The position numbers and the translations under genes were made by a program. From JBGOUV01 sp041477815 (GTDB lineage Bacteria; Acidobacteriota; Terriglobia; Bryobacterales; JACQDG01), in contig JBGOUV010000023.1 of NCBI GenBank assembly GCA_041477815.1, positions 1 through 30,895 on the forward strand: DNA of 30,895 nt, written 5' to 3'. Shown here one piece after another: positions 16,823 through 24,335 of the stretch. Within the stretch, counting starts at the first letter, position 1. Every line of letters begins with the position of its first letter. Under the pieces are notes generated by a model. The model was not told the origin of the DNA. It saw only the letters and a program-made list of their open reading frames with translations, and searched no databases.

Positions 16823-17191
16823 TTAGAACCCGCCGTGCAGGAAGGCCATGCTGCGCAGCACCGCCCGCGCAATCCGCTCTTCACTTCTTACCGCTACCTT
16901 GTTTTCGGTGAAATAGGCGCTGTGCTCTTCGGACAGGTCGATGGTCGCGTCTTATCTATCACTAATCACCATCTTGCTGAAATTGGCGGCCAGGAACTTG
17001 CCGCTATGTTCCGGGACGCACGATTCTATAACCTGCGCGAGGATGTCTTCTAGGAAGCAAAAGTCTTGATCTTTCAGGATGACGCCACCAACGACTTGGT
17101 ACCTCTTATCGTGGGATTCTGAGTCGTCCAGGTAAGCAAGGCACACAAACCGCTCCGGGTGTGTCTTGGCCCGCTGGGGTTCATGACACAC
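16823..17191 (-). pseudogene. DUF3800-like N-terminal fragment with in-frame stop
   Basis: On the minus strand a frame opening with GTG at 17191 encodes RFVCLAYLDDSESHDKRYQV, VGGVILKDQDFCFLEDILAQ and SGKFLAANFSKMVISDR, then TAA at 16954-16952. The AYLDDS followed by a VxGGVI strand resembles the RNase-H-like start of DUF3800 proteins, which are normally 200-300 residues long. The same frame continues open for 42 more codons (SAYFTENKVAVRSEERIARA...) to TAA at 16823. Base composition is clearly less GC-rich than the neighbours. I regard it as a truncated, transferred gene; the DUF3800 call is tentative and I do not recognise the part after the stop. Confidence 0.4.
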
Positions 17192-17288
17192 CCCCCAGGG
17201 CTAGCAGCCAGGCTCATTGTCCCATGCTGGCCCGGATGAGCCAAGCACATTTTTATCCAAATTTGCGCTCCGTGACTTCTGCCACGAG

Positions 17289-18032
17289 CTAGGCCGGCGA
17301 CGCGCCCGCGCCCGTCATGCAGTTCCCGTACTCCTCCAGGACTTCTTGTGCCGGCCCGTCCCGCCGGACCGTACCCAGGTCCATCCACACGGCCCGCTGG
17401 CAGAGGCTCCGCACCGCGTCATTCGAGTGCGACACAAACAGCAGCGTCTTGCCCTGGTGGCGGAGATCCAAGATCCTCTGCATGCACTTTTTCTGGAACT
17501 CCAGGTCTCCCACCGACAACACCTCGTCCAGCACCAGGATGTCCGGGTCCACGTGCACGGCTACCGAGAAGCCCAAACGGGCCATCATGCCGCTCGAGTA
17601 GGTACGCAGCGGCTCGTCGATGAAGTCGGGGATGCCGGCAAAGTCGATGATGGCGTCGAAGGACTGCTCCACCCGGGCCCGGGTGTACCCCAGCAGAGCG
17701 GCATTGAGGTGGATGTTCTCGCGGCCGGTGAGGTCGGGATGGAACCCCGAGCCCAGCTCCAGCAGCGCCGCCACCCGCCCCTGCTGGGTCACCTTCCCGG
17801 CGGTGGGGGAAGTCACCCCCACAGCGATACTCAGCAGGGTACTCTTACCCGCACCGTTGGCGCCCACGATTCCCACCGACTCCCCGGCTTCGATCCGCAG
17901 GCTGACCCCACGCAGGGCCCAGAACTCGTTGCGCTCCCGCCGGATGCTGGAGGCCACCCGCTGCGCCAGGAGCTGCCGCCGGTGGTGCAGGACGTACCGC
18001 TTGCTCACGTTCTGTAGCTCGATCAGGGTCAC
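17289..18032 (-). CDS. Polysaccharide export ABC transporter ATP-binding protein (Wzt/TagH-like)
   Basis: This 247-residue ATPase has Walker A GANGAGKST at 57-65, the RTYSSGMMARLGFSVAVH signature of the O-antigen/teichoic-acid exporter group, Walker B DILVLDEVLSVGD and the SHS H-loop. The N-terminal region (YVLHHRRQLLAQRVASSI, FWALRGVSLRI) is also typical. It lacks the C-terminal carbohydrate-binding domain found in long Wzt proteins, so it would resemble exporters that do not read a capped sugar end. Its ATG overlaps the permease stop by 4 bp (ATGA). Together they should flip or export an undecaprenyl-linked glycan across the inner membrane. No glycosyltransferase gene is present in this window. 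Confidence 0.93.
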   Translation of the reverse strand: MTLIELQNVSKRYVLHHRRQLLAQRVASSIRRERNEFWALRGVSLRIEAGESVGIVGANGAGKSTLLSIAVGVTSPTAGKVTQQGRVAALLELGSGFHPDLTGRENIHLNAALLGYTRARVEQSFDAIIDFAGIPDFIDEPLRTYSSGMMARLGFSVAVHVDPDILVLDEVLSVGDLEFQKKCMQRILDLRHQGKTLLFVSHSNDAVRSLCQRAVWMDLGTVRRDGPAQEVLEEYGNCMTGAGASPA

Positions 18033-18799
18033 AGGTAGTCGGCAAACCTCTTTTTCATACGGCCGAACAGCAGGAAGCCTCCGGCCAGCGCCCCGAAGGA
18101 TACCAGGGCCAATTTCAGCAGCGTGGACGCGGAGGGCGCGGCGGCATTGAGAAAGATCAACCGGCAGGCCAGCACTACCGCCGCCACCGGGTTGTACTCA
18201 TAGAGCCACACGAAATCCCGCGGCACCTGGTCATGCGAGTAGAAGATCGGCACCAGCCAGAACAGCACCAGGTTGGCTGATTCCACCACGTAGCGCGTGT
18301 CCCGATAGTAAACGTCCAGCGCCGAGAAAGCCAGCGCCATCCCGCACACGAACACGATTTCCAGTCCCAGCACTACCGGGAGCCAGAACCATTGCCGGTT
18401 GAAGCCGATTCCGAACCGCCCGATCAGCAGCATCAGCAGCAGCATCTGGATCAGAAAGTGGATCACGTTGCCCAGCACCACCGAAAGAGGAATCACTTCC
18501 CGGTGAAACCGAACCTTTTTGACCAAAGGGGCATTGTCCAGAATCGAATTGGTGCCGGAGGCCCAGGCCAGGGAGAAGAAGTTGAACGGCAGCAGCCCGA
18601 TCAGCACGAACAGGGGATAGCTGTGGATTACCGGGTTGCGGAAGATTCTGGTGAACACGTAGGTCAGGACCGCAACCATGATCAGCGGATTCAGCAGCGA
18701 CCAGAAGATGCCCAGCGACATATTCCGGTAGCGGATCTTGAAGTCCTTGCTGATCAGGTTGTAGAGGATGGAGAGATGATCGTGGGAGGCGTCTACCAT
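18029..18799 (-). CDS. Polysaccharide export ABC transporter permease (Wzm/TagG-like)
   Basis: This 256-residue permease of the ABC-2 type has six predicted membrane segments, for example IFWSLLNPLIMVAVLTYVFT, PLFVLIGLLPFNFFSLAWAS and the later VLFWLVPIFYSHDQVP. The start ILYNLISKDFKIRYRNMSLG is the usual amphipathic entry of Wzm/TagG proteins, and the DVYYRDTRYVVE loop before VPIFY is conserved in them. It overlaps the ATPase gene by 4 bp and is the first gene of the pair. The region just upstream holds an outer-membrane barrel fragment on the other strand, so the promoter must be short or lie within that remnant. Confidence 0.93.
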   Translation of the reverse strand: MVDASHDHLSILYNLISKDFKIRYRNMSLGIFWSLLNPLIMVAVLTYVFTRIFRNPVIHSYPLFVLIGLLPFNFFSLAWASGTNSILDNAPLVKKVRFHREVIPLSVVLGNVIHFLIQMLLLMLLIGRFGIGFNRQWFWLPVVLGLEIVFVCGMALAFSALDVYYRDTRYVVESANLVLFWLVPIFYSHDQVPRDFVWLYEYNPVAAVVLACRLIFLNAAAPSASTLLKLALVSFGALAGGFLLFGRMKKRFADYL

Positions 18800-18820
18800 T
18801 CTAAGGGTGAAAGACTATTC

Positions 18821-19063
18821 TACCTCCTGCCGGCCAATCGTGGGGCTGCCTTCGATCTGCGGCGTCCCGGAGGCCGGGCAACGCCCTACGTGAGCGGCGG
18901 CCGGGGCGCTCTGTGGAGCCGCCAGCTCACCGGCGCGGGGTACTACTCGTCGGCCACCACAACCTGGAGCGTCGGCGCCAGGATCTTCCTGACCGACCGC
19001 CTGTTCCTCGCCCCCGAAGCCCGCTTCGGGATCGAGCCGCTGATCCGCGTGTCGGCAGCATAG
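18821..19063 (+). pseudogene. C-terminal fragment of an outer-membrane beta-barrel protein
   Basis: The plus-strand frame encodes YLLPANRGAAFDLRRPGGRA, TPYVSGGRGALWSRQ, then SVGARIFLTDRLFLAPEARF and GIEPLIRVSAA before the stop. Alternating strands, a TPYVxGG entry and the GxRIFLTDRLFxAPExR motif match the last strands of small OMP_b-brl barrels. There is no start codon or signal peptide, and the frame begins only 22 bp from the divergent permease start. It is a remnant of a gene cut off on its 5' side, probably during the rearrangement that placed the exporter here. Confidence 0.5.
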
Positions 19064-19121
19064 GCTGGGTTCTGCGGCGCTCATTTAGCGGGCTTGGCTC
19101 TATGATGTACACTGGAGACGT

Positions 19122-19290
19122 TGCCCGACGGTTCTTCGCTCCGGGCCATACCGGTTTTTCTTCTACTCGGCGGATCGAAGCGAACCGCGCCACGTCCACG
19201 TAGAGCGGGAGCAGTCTCGGGCCAAGTTCTGGCTCGATTAGGTGCGCTTGGTTGAACACAATCGCTGGAGCCGTGGCGGTGGGCGTTGCC
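19122..19290 (+). pseudogene. DUF4160 pseudogene
   Basis: From 19125 the frame reads PTVLRSGPYRFFFYSADRSE, PRHVHVEREQSRAKFWLD, then TAG at 19239-19241 and VRLVEHNRWSR. DUF4160 proteins usually begin MPTVLRxGPYRFFFYS and continue AKFWLDPVRL, so the initiator is replaced by TGC and the proline codon after LD by TAG. Both changes inactivate the gene. DUF4160 proteins often accompany DUF2442 in toxin-antitoxin-like pairs; no partner is seen here. The 3' end is unclear and overlaps the next gene. Confidence 0.6.
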
Positions 19291-19752
19291 GTCGTTCTTC
19301 TTTGGCGGGGTAGTCTCCTCCTCGCAGCGGCGATCCTCCTCCTTGCTGCTGGAGCGTACTTTTGGCGCGTGTGGCGACAGGGGCACGTCGTGCGGTGCTT
19401 TCGGCGTGTCTGGGGGGCACAGGGTAAAGACCTGTTGCTGGTGTACTCCCACAGCCCTCACTGGCAGACTTATGTAGAGGAGACTTGGCTCCCGCGGTGG
19501 GGGCATCGTGCGGTGGTGCTGAACTGGTCGGAGCACCGTGTGTGGGCGCGCGACCGCCGGCCGGAGGTCGTGTTGTTCCGCGCCTTCGCCGGCGACCGGG
19601 AGGTCAACCCTCACGGCATAGTTGTGCCACCGCAAGGCCGCCATGCTCGGGTGGTTCGTTTCTGGCGCGCCTTCCGGGATTACAAGCATGGCAAAGATCG
19701 GCTGCTGCGAGCGGCAGAAGCGGAACTGGAGGGCTATCTCGGTGGTGAATGA
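19252..19752 (+). CDS. Membrane-anchored hypothetical protein
   Basis: This protein of up to 166 residues has a strongly hydrophobic N-terminus (AVAVGVAVVLLWRGSLLLAA, AILLLAAGAYFWRVW) forming one or two membrane segments, then a soluble part with KDLLLVYSHSPHWQTYVEET, RAVVLNWSEHRVW, PEVVLFRAFAGDREVNPHGI and FWRAFRDYKHGKDRLLRAAE. Those blocks are internally well formed and recall a short hypothetical family, but I cannot name a function. The frame opens with TTG at 19252; GTG codons at 19273 and 19279 are alternative starts, and no Shine-Dalgarno decides. It overlaps the tail of a DUF4160 pseudogene. Confidence 0.65.
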   Translation: MNTIAGAVAVGVAVVLLWRGSLLLAAAILLLAAGAYFWRVWRQGHVVRCFRRVWGAQGKDLLLVYSHSPHWQTYVEETWLPRWGHRAVVLNWSEHRVWARDRRPEVVLFRAFAGDREVNPHGIVVPPQGRHARVVRFWRAFRDYKHGKDRLLRAAEAELEGYLGGE

Positions 19753-19933
19753 CGCCTGACCGGGCGCTGCCGTCGCGCGTCAAATGTAGGTCACCGTTTA
19801 AGACTCCATCGCGGTAGCTTGGATCCGGCCGCCCCCCCTACCCGGAATCACAGGTTTTTCCAATCTCTTTCTCCTTTCCCCTAGTGCCTCGCCCGCCCCT
19901 CCAACCGCACCCGGCTGCCATAGCGCTGAGGAG
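19753..19933. other. Intergenic stretch between convergent genes
   Basis: I see no gene, RNA or convincing terminator between the membrane-anchored protein and the Smr gene. A short GGCCGCCCCCCCTACCCGG run near 19830 resembles in part the GC-rich end of the palindromic elements at 24407 and 29756, but lacks the paired arms. Confidence 0.4.
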
Positions 19934-20245
19934 TCAAGCCTGAGGACTCACCTGCGGTGCCTCCCGGTCCTCGCTTCTCTCCTCCAGATCCACCACCGTC
20001 GCCCCCCAGCCTCCCGCTTCCGCCGGCGCATCCCCAAAGCGCGTGACAAACCGTGTACACGCCAGCACCCTCCGGACCATCTCTCGCTGCACCCCGATCC
20101 CCCTCCCGTGAATGATCCGCAGCGCCCGAAACCCCCGCCGGTGCGCTTCCTCCAGATACGCCTCCAGCGCCGCCCGCGCCTCCCGGGGCGGCGCCGTGTG
20201 CAGGTCGAAGACGTCGGTAATCGGAATCCGGACCGGCTCCTCCAT
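19934..20245 (-). CDS. Small Smr-domain protein
   Basis: This 103-residue protein consists of one Smr (small MutS-related) domain. The DLHT at 14-17 corresponds to the DLHG motif, and RIIHGRGIGVQREMVRRVL at about 43-61 contains the HGRG motif. Smr domains bind or nick nucleic acids and some have been linked to ribosome rescue; a stand-alone copy this small cannot be assigned further. The start is 3 bp after the stop of the ThiF/MoeB-like gene, so both are transcribed together. The C-terminus (about 25 residues after VVDLEE) is charged and probably disordered. Confidence 0.88.
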   Translation of the reverse strand: MEEPVRIPITDVFDLHTAPPREARAALEAYLEEAHRRGFRALRIIHGRGIGVQREMVRRVLACTRFVTRFGDAPAEAGGWGATVVDLEERSEDREAPQVSPQA

Positions 20246-20248
20246 GCC

Positions 20249-21271
20249 TCAGGCCCCGATATACCGAGCGTACAGACTGCGCGCGATCCCGATGTCGTGG
20301 GTGCCCTTGACAATCGCCCGCCCGTCGGGAAAGACGGTCATCTCGTAGGGCGGGCACTGGAATCGCAGGGCAAACTCGTTCGACCGCACCACCCCCAGCG
20401 GCCGCAGCGTCTCGGCCAGCACCCCCAGATCCACCGGGTGCCGCCGCGCGTGGATCTGCACCGCATTGCGCCCGCACAGGCTGATGGGGGGCCTCTCCAC
20501 GCCGGCCAGATGCCGGAACTCGCGCCGCCCGCAGGCCGGACACTGCGGGTCGCGCTCCCGCGTCGAGATCCCTCGCCAGGTATTCTTCCAGACGTCGACC
20601 GCCAGCAGCCGCGGCTCCACCTCCGTCCCTTTCCCCGCCAGGATCTTCAAAGCATCGGTCACTTGCAACGAGGCCACCAGCGACGTAATGGTGTTGAGGA
20701 CCCCGGCCGTGTCGCAAGTGGGCTGCGGGCCGCCCGGCGCCTCCGGCCACAGGCAGGACAGGCACGCCGACTGACCCGGCAGGATCGGCATGGTAGCGCC
20801 GTAGCTCGACACCGCCGCTCCGTAGATCCAGGGAACGCCGTGCTTCACCGCCACGTCGTTTACCACGTACCGGGTTTCGAAATTGTCGGCGCCGTCCAGA
20901 ATGACGCCCGCCGGCAGAAGGAGGTCTTCGGCATTTTGGGGCGTCAGGTCGGCTACCACGGGATGCAACCGCACCGCGGCATTCAGCGCCGCGAGGTGGC
21001 GCCCCGCCGCGACCGCCTTAGGCAGCGCCTCCGCCGCATCGGCTTCGTCGTACAGCCACTGGCGTTGCAAGTTACTGGACTCGACATAGTCGCGATCGAT
21101 CAGGACAATCTCGCCCACGCCCGCCCGCGCCAGCGCCCCCGCCTGGAAGCTGCCCAGCGCCCCGCAGCCCACCACCACCGCCCGCCCCGCGAGCAGGCGT
21201 TCCTGTCCCTCTTCGCCGAGCGGTGGAAACAGAATCTGGCGCGAGTAGCGTTCCCGAAGCGCGGAGTCCAT
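20249..21271 (-). CDS. ThiF/MoeB/HesA-family adenylyltransferase (E1-like)
   Basis: This 340-residue protein has the E1-like start ERYSRQILFPPLGEEGQERL, a nucleotide loop VVGCGALGS at 33-41, the DRDYVESSNLQRQ motif at 59-71 and DGADNFETRYVVND at about 126-139. Zinc is expected at C170/C173 (CLSC) and C244/C247 (CPAC); PTCDTAGVL near 184-192 carries a conserved cysteine. The enzyme should adenylate the C-terminus of a ubiquitin-like sulfur carrier (ThiS or MoaD). A C-terminal extension of about 85 residues (SLCGRNAVQIHARRH...) follows the zinc site. No carrier protein is encoded nearby. It is divergent from the Omp85 gene and coupled to the Smr gene. Confidence 0.92.
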   Translation of the reverse strand: MDSALRERYSRQILFPPLGEEGQERLLAGRAVVVGCGALGSFQAGALARAGVGEIVLIDRDYVESSNLQRQWLYDEADAAEALPKAVAAGRHLAALNAAVRLHPVVADLTPQNAEDLLLPAGVILDGADNFETRYVVNDVAVKHGVPWIYGAAVSSYGATMPILPGQSACLSCLWPEAPGGPQPTCDTAGVLNTITSLVASLQVTDALKILAGKGTEVEPRLLAVDVWKNTWRGISTRERDPQCPACGRREFRHLAGVERPPISLCGRNAVQIHARRHPVDLGVLAETLRPLGVVRSNEFALRFQCPPYEMTVFPDGRAIVKGTHDIGIARSLYARYIGA

Positions 21272-21315
21272 AGGAAGGAACAGCTTACAGCTACAGCTAT
21301 TATAATTAACAGTCC

Positions 21316-24300
21316 GTGTCCCGCTCCGTCCTAATGGCCGTGGCCCTATGCATGGCGTGGGCTGGAGCCGCTGCTCCTGCCATCACCCATCACCCCGCAC
21401 CCCTGATCCAGGCGGCCATCACCCCACACCCATCACCGCTGACCCACTTCGGCCGGCCGGTGGTCGAGATCGCTTTCTCCCCTCCCGCTCAGCCCATCCC
21501 GCCGGCGCGTCTGGCCGAATTGATCCCTCTCCGTACCGGCGAGCCCCTGGACCCGGACAAGGTCCGGAACAGCATTCAAGCCATGTTCGCGACCGGCCGC
21601 TACGCCGACATCCAGGTGGATGCCGCGCCGGCCGAGGGCGGGGTCAGGGTGACTTTTCTCACCAGCGACAACTGGTTCATCGGACCCCTCCAGATCCTCG
21701 GCGTCCGGCGGCCCCCCAGCACCGCGGAAATGGCCACCGTACTCAAGCTGGAGCTGGGCGAGTTGTTCTCGGAGGAGAAGGTAGACGCCGGCCGCTCCGC
21801 GCTGCTCAAGTTGCTGGCCGACAACGGCTACCACTATGCCCAGGTCGAAGTAGAGAAGAGCGCGCACTCCGATACCCAGCAGATTGACATTACCTTCCAG
21901 GTCCGGACCGGTCCGCGGGCCCGCTTTGGAGAGTTGCGCCTCGGCGGCAAACCCGACCTCTCGGTGGCGCAGTTGCGCCGCATCGCCCGCTGGCCGGCCG
22001 AGCGGCCGTTCACCCAGCCCGCCGTCCAGCGCGGACTGGAGCGACTGCGGCGGTACTACCAGAAGCTGGACCGCCTGCAGGCCAGCGTCCGGGTGGGGGA
22101 GCAAACCTGGGTCCCCGCCGCCGACCGCGTGAACCTGGCCGTGGAGATCCAGCCGGGACCCCGTGTCGAGGTCGCCATCTCCGGCGCCAAGCTGTCCCGC
22201 AGCCAGCTCCGCCGCTACGTGCCTATCTACGAGGAGGGCACCGTCGACCGCGACCTGCTCGCCGAGGGCGCCCGCAACCTCCGCGACTACTTCCAGGTGC
22301 AGGGCTACTTCGACGCCAAGATCGACTACCAGCAGCACGACGAGGAGAACGGCGTCATCCTGGTGGAGTTCCAGGCCCTCCTGGGGGAGCGGCACAACTT
22401 CCTGCGTCTGGACGTTACCGGCAACAAGTTCTTCGACGAGGCCACCATTCGCGAGCGTTTGTACCTGCAGCCCAAAAGCGTGCAGTTCCGCCACGGCCGT
22501 TTCAGCCGCAGCCTGCTTCTGAACGATGTCGCCTCCATCGAAGACCTCTACCAATCGAACGGCTTCCTGGAGGCCAAGGTCGCCCACCGCTTTGAGGACG
22601 ACTACCAGGGCAAGCAAGGCGACGTCGCCGTCTTCATCCAGATTGCGGAGGGACCGCAAACCCTGGTGACCGGCCTGCAGATCACCGGCAATGACTCCCT
22701 GACCACGGAGAGCTTCCGGGGCCGCCTCAGCTCGGTCGAGGGCCAGCCCTTCAGCGAGCGGAGCGTGGCCAGCGACCGCGACCTGATCCTGGGCCAGTAC
22801 TTCGCGGCCGGATTCCCCGACGTCACCCTGGAGTGGACCACCCAGCCGGGTCCGCAGCCCCACACCGTCCGGCTCGAGTACCTGATTCAGGAGGGCCGCC
22901 AGCAGTTCGTCCACCAGGTGATCGTAGACGGGTACGAAAAGACGCGCGAGCCGGTGATCCGGCGGCAAGTGGTGATTTACCCGAACGATCCGCTGTCCCA
23001 GGGCGCGATGATCGAGAGCCAGCGCCGGCTCTACGACTTGGGCATCTTCTCCAAGATCAACGTAGCCTTGCAAAACCCCGAGGGGGTGGAAGCCAACCGC
23101 AACGTGCTGTTTCAGGTGGAGGAAGCCCGCCGCTGGACCTTCGGATTCGGCGGCGGGGCCGAGTTGGCGCGCTTCGGCGGCAGCCCGACCTCCCTGGAGG
23201 CCCCCGCCGGCGGCACCGGCTTCAGCCCCCGTGTAGCCCTCGAAGTCAGCCGGTTGAACCTGCTGGGGCGCGCTTACACGGTCAGCGTCCGCACCCAACT
23301 TTCCTCCCTGCAACAGCGCGGGATGTTCACTTTTCAGGCGCCCCGCTGGCAAGGGCGCGAGCGCCTCACCCTGATCGTCAGCTCCCTTTACGACACCTCC
23401 CGCAACGTACGCACCTTTTCGGCCGAACGCCTGGAAGGAGCCATCCAGCTCCAGCACAAGATCAGCAAGCCTTCCACCCTTTTCTACCGCTACTCCTACC
23501 GGCGGGTGGCCGTCGACCAGAATACCCTCAAGATCAGTCCCGGGTTGATCCCGCTGTTGTCCCAGCCGGTCCGGGTGGGCTCGCTCTCGGGCAGCCTGGC
23601 CCAGGACCGCCGCGACGACCCGCTCGACACCAAGCGAGGCATTTATAATACAATTGATGTGGGGCTGGCCGACAAGTTCCTCCTCTCCAAGGCCAACTTC
23701 GGGCGCCTGCTGGTGCAGAACTCGACCTATCATCGCGTGAGCCGCCGGATGGTCCTGGCCCGCACTACCCAACTGGGAGCCCTGCTGCCCTACGGGGCGC
23801 TGCGCCGCGTGGAAACCAGACAGGACGACGGAACCACCGTAGTCAATTTCACCCGTGAGATCCCTCTTCCCGAGCGATTCTTCTCCGGCGGCAGCAGCTC
23901 CCACCGGGGCTTCTCCATCAACCAGGCCGGTCCCCGCGATCCCATCACCGGCTTTCCCCTGGGCGGCAACGGCCTGTTGCTCAACAGCGTGGAATTGCGC
24001 TTCCCGGTCCGGGGCGAGAACATCGGCGGCGTCTTGTTCCACGACGCGGGCAACGTCTACTCCAAGCCCCAGAACATCAGCTTCCGGCTCCAGCAGAGGA
24101 ACGTCCAGGACTTCGACTACCTGGTCAACGCCTTCGGTTTTGGCGTCCGCTACCGCACTCCTATCGGCCCCGTCCGTTTCGACCTGGCTTACAGCGTCAA
24201 TCCGCCGCGGTTCTTTGGATTCAAAGGCAGCCGCAGCGAGCTCCTGCGCGGACTGGGCACGCAGACCGAGCAGCGCCTTTCCCGCCTCCAGTTTCACTTC

Positions 24301-24321
24301 TCTCTAGGACAGACCTTTTGA
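21316..24321 (+). CDS. Omp85-family outer-membrane assembly protein with about seven POTRA-like repeats
   Basis: This 1001-residue protein opens with GTG at 21316 and a signal peptide (SRSVLMAVALCMAWAGAAAP), then a His/Pro/Thr-rich linker. Roughly seven POTRA-like repeats follow between about 45 and 610; recurring ends are YADIQVDA, YHYAQVEVEKS, YFDAKIDYQQHDE, FLEAKVAHRFEDD and FSKINVALQNPEG. The C-terminal 390 residues form the beta-barrel with the FFSGGSSSHRGF motif near 855 (the RGF lid-lock motif of Omp85) and a terminal phenylalanine. BamA has five POTRA domains and TamA three, so this is an extended member. It heads an operon with a SurA-like chaperone and TamB, which favours a TAM-like role in inserting outer-membrane proteins. 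Confidence 0.93.
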   Translation: MSRSVLMAVALCMAWAGAAAPAITHHPAPLIQAAITPHPSPLTHFGRPVVEIAFSPPAQPIPPARLAELIPLRTGEPLDPDKVRNSIQAMFATGRYADIQVDAAPAEGGVRVTFLTSDNWFIGPLQILGVRRPPSTAEMATVLKLELGELFSEEKVDAGRSALLKLLADNGYHYAQVEVEKSAHSDTQQIDITFQVRTGPRARFGELRLGGKPDLSVAQLRRIARWPAERPFTQPAVQRGLERLRRYYQKLDRLQASVRVGEQTWVPAADRVNLAVEIQPGPRVEVAISGAKLSRSQLRRYVPIYEEGTVDRDLLAEGARNLRDYFQVQGYFDAKIDYQQHDEENGVILVEFQALLGERHNFLRLDVTGNKFFDEATIRERLYLQPKSVQFRHGRFSRSLLLNDVASIEDLYQSNGFLEAKVAHRFEDDYQGKQGDVAVFIQIAEGPQTLVTGLQITGNDSLTTESFRGRLSSVEGQPFSERSVASDRDLILGQYFAAGFPDVTLEWTTQPGPQPHTVRLEYLIQEGRQQFVHQVIVDGYEKTREPVIRRQVVIYPNDPLSQGAMIESQRRLYDLGIFSKINVALQNPEGVEANRNVLFQVEEARRWTFGFGGGAELARFGGSPTSLEAPAGGTGFSPRVALEVSRLNLLGRAYTVSVRTQLSSLQQRGMFTFQAPRWQGRERLTLIVSSLYDTSRNVRTFSAERLEGAIQLQHKISKPSTLFYRYSYRRVAVDQNTLKISPGLIPLLSQPVRVGSLSGSLAQDRRDDPLDTKRGIYNTIDVGLADKFLLSKANFGRLLVQNSTYHRVSRRMVLARTTQLGALLPYGALRRVETRQDDGTTVVNFTREIPLPERFFSGGSSSHRGFSINQAGPRDPITGFPLGGNGLLLNSVELRFPVRGENIGGVLFHDAGNVYSKPQNISFRLQQRNVQDFDYLVNAFGFGVRYRTPIGPVRFDLAYSVNPPRFFGFKGSRSELLRGLGTQTEQRLSRLQFHFSLGQTF

Positions 24322-24335
24322 CGGCGAGGCCGACC

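Noticed and set aside
21433..24297. Long minus-strand open frame opposite the Omp85 gene
   Set aside because: Same antisense effect in GC-rich DNA, with no motifs; the plus frame encodes POTRA and barrel domains.
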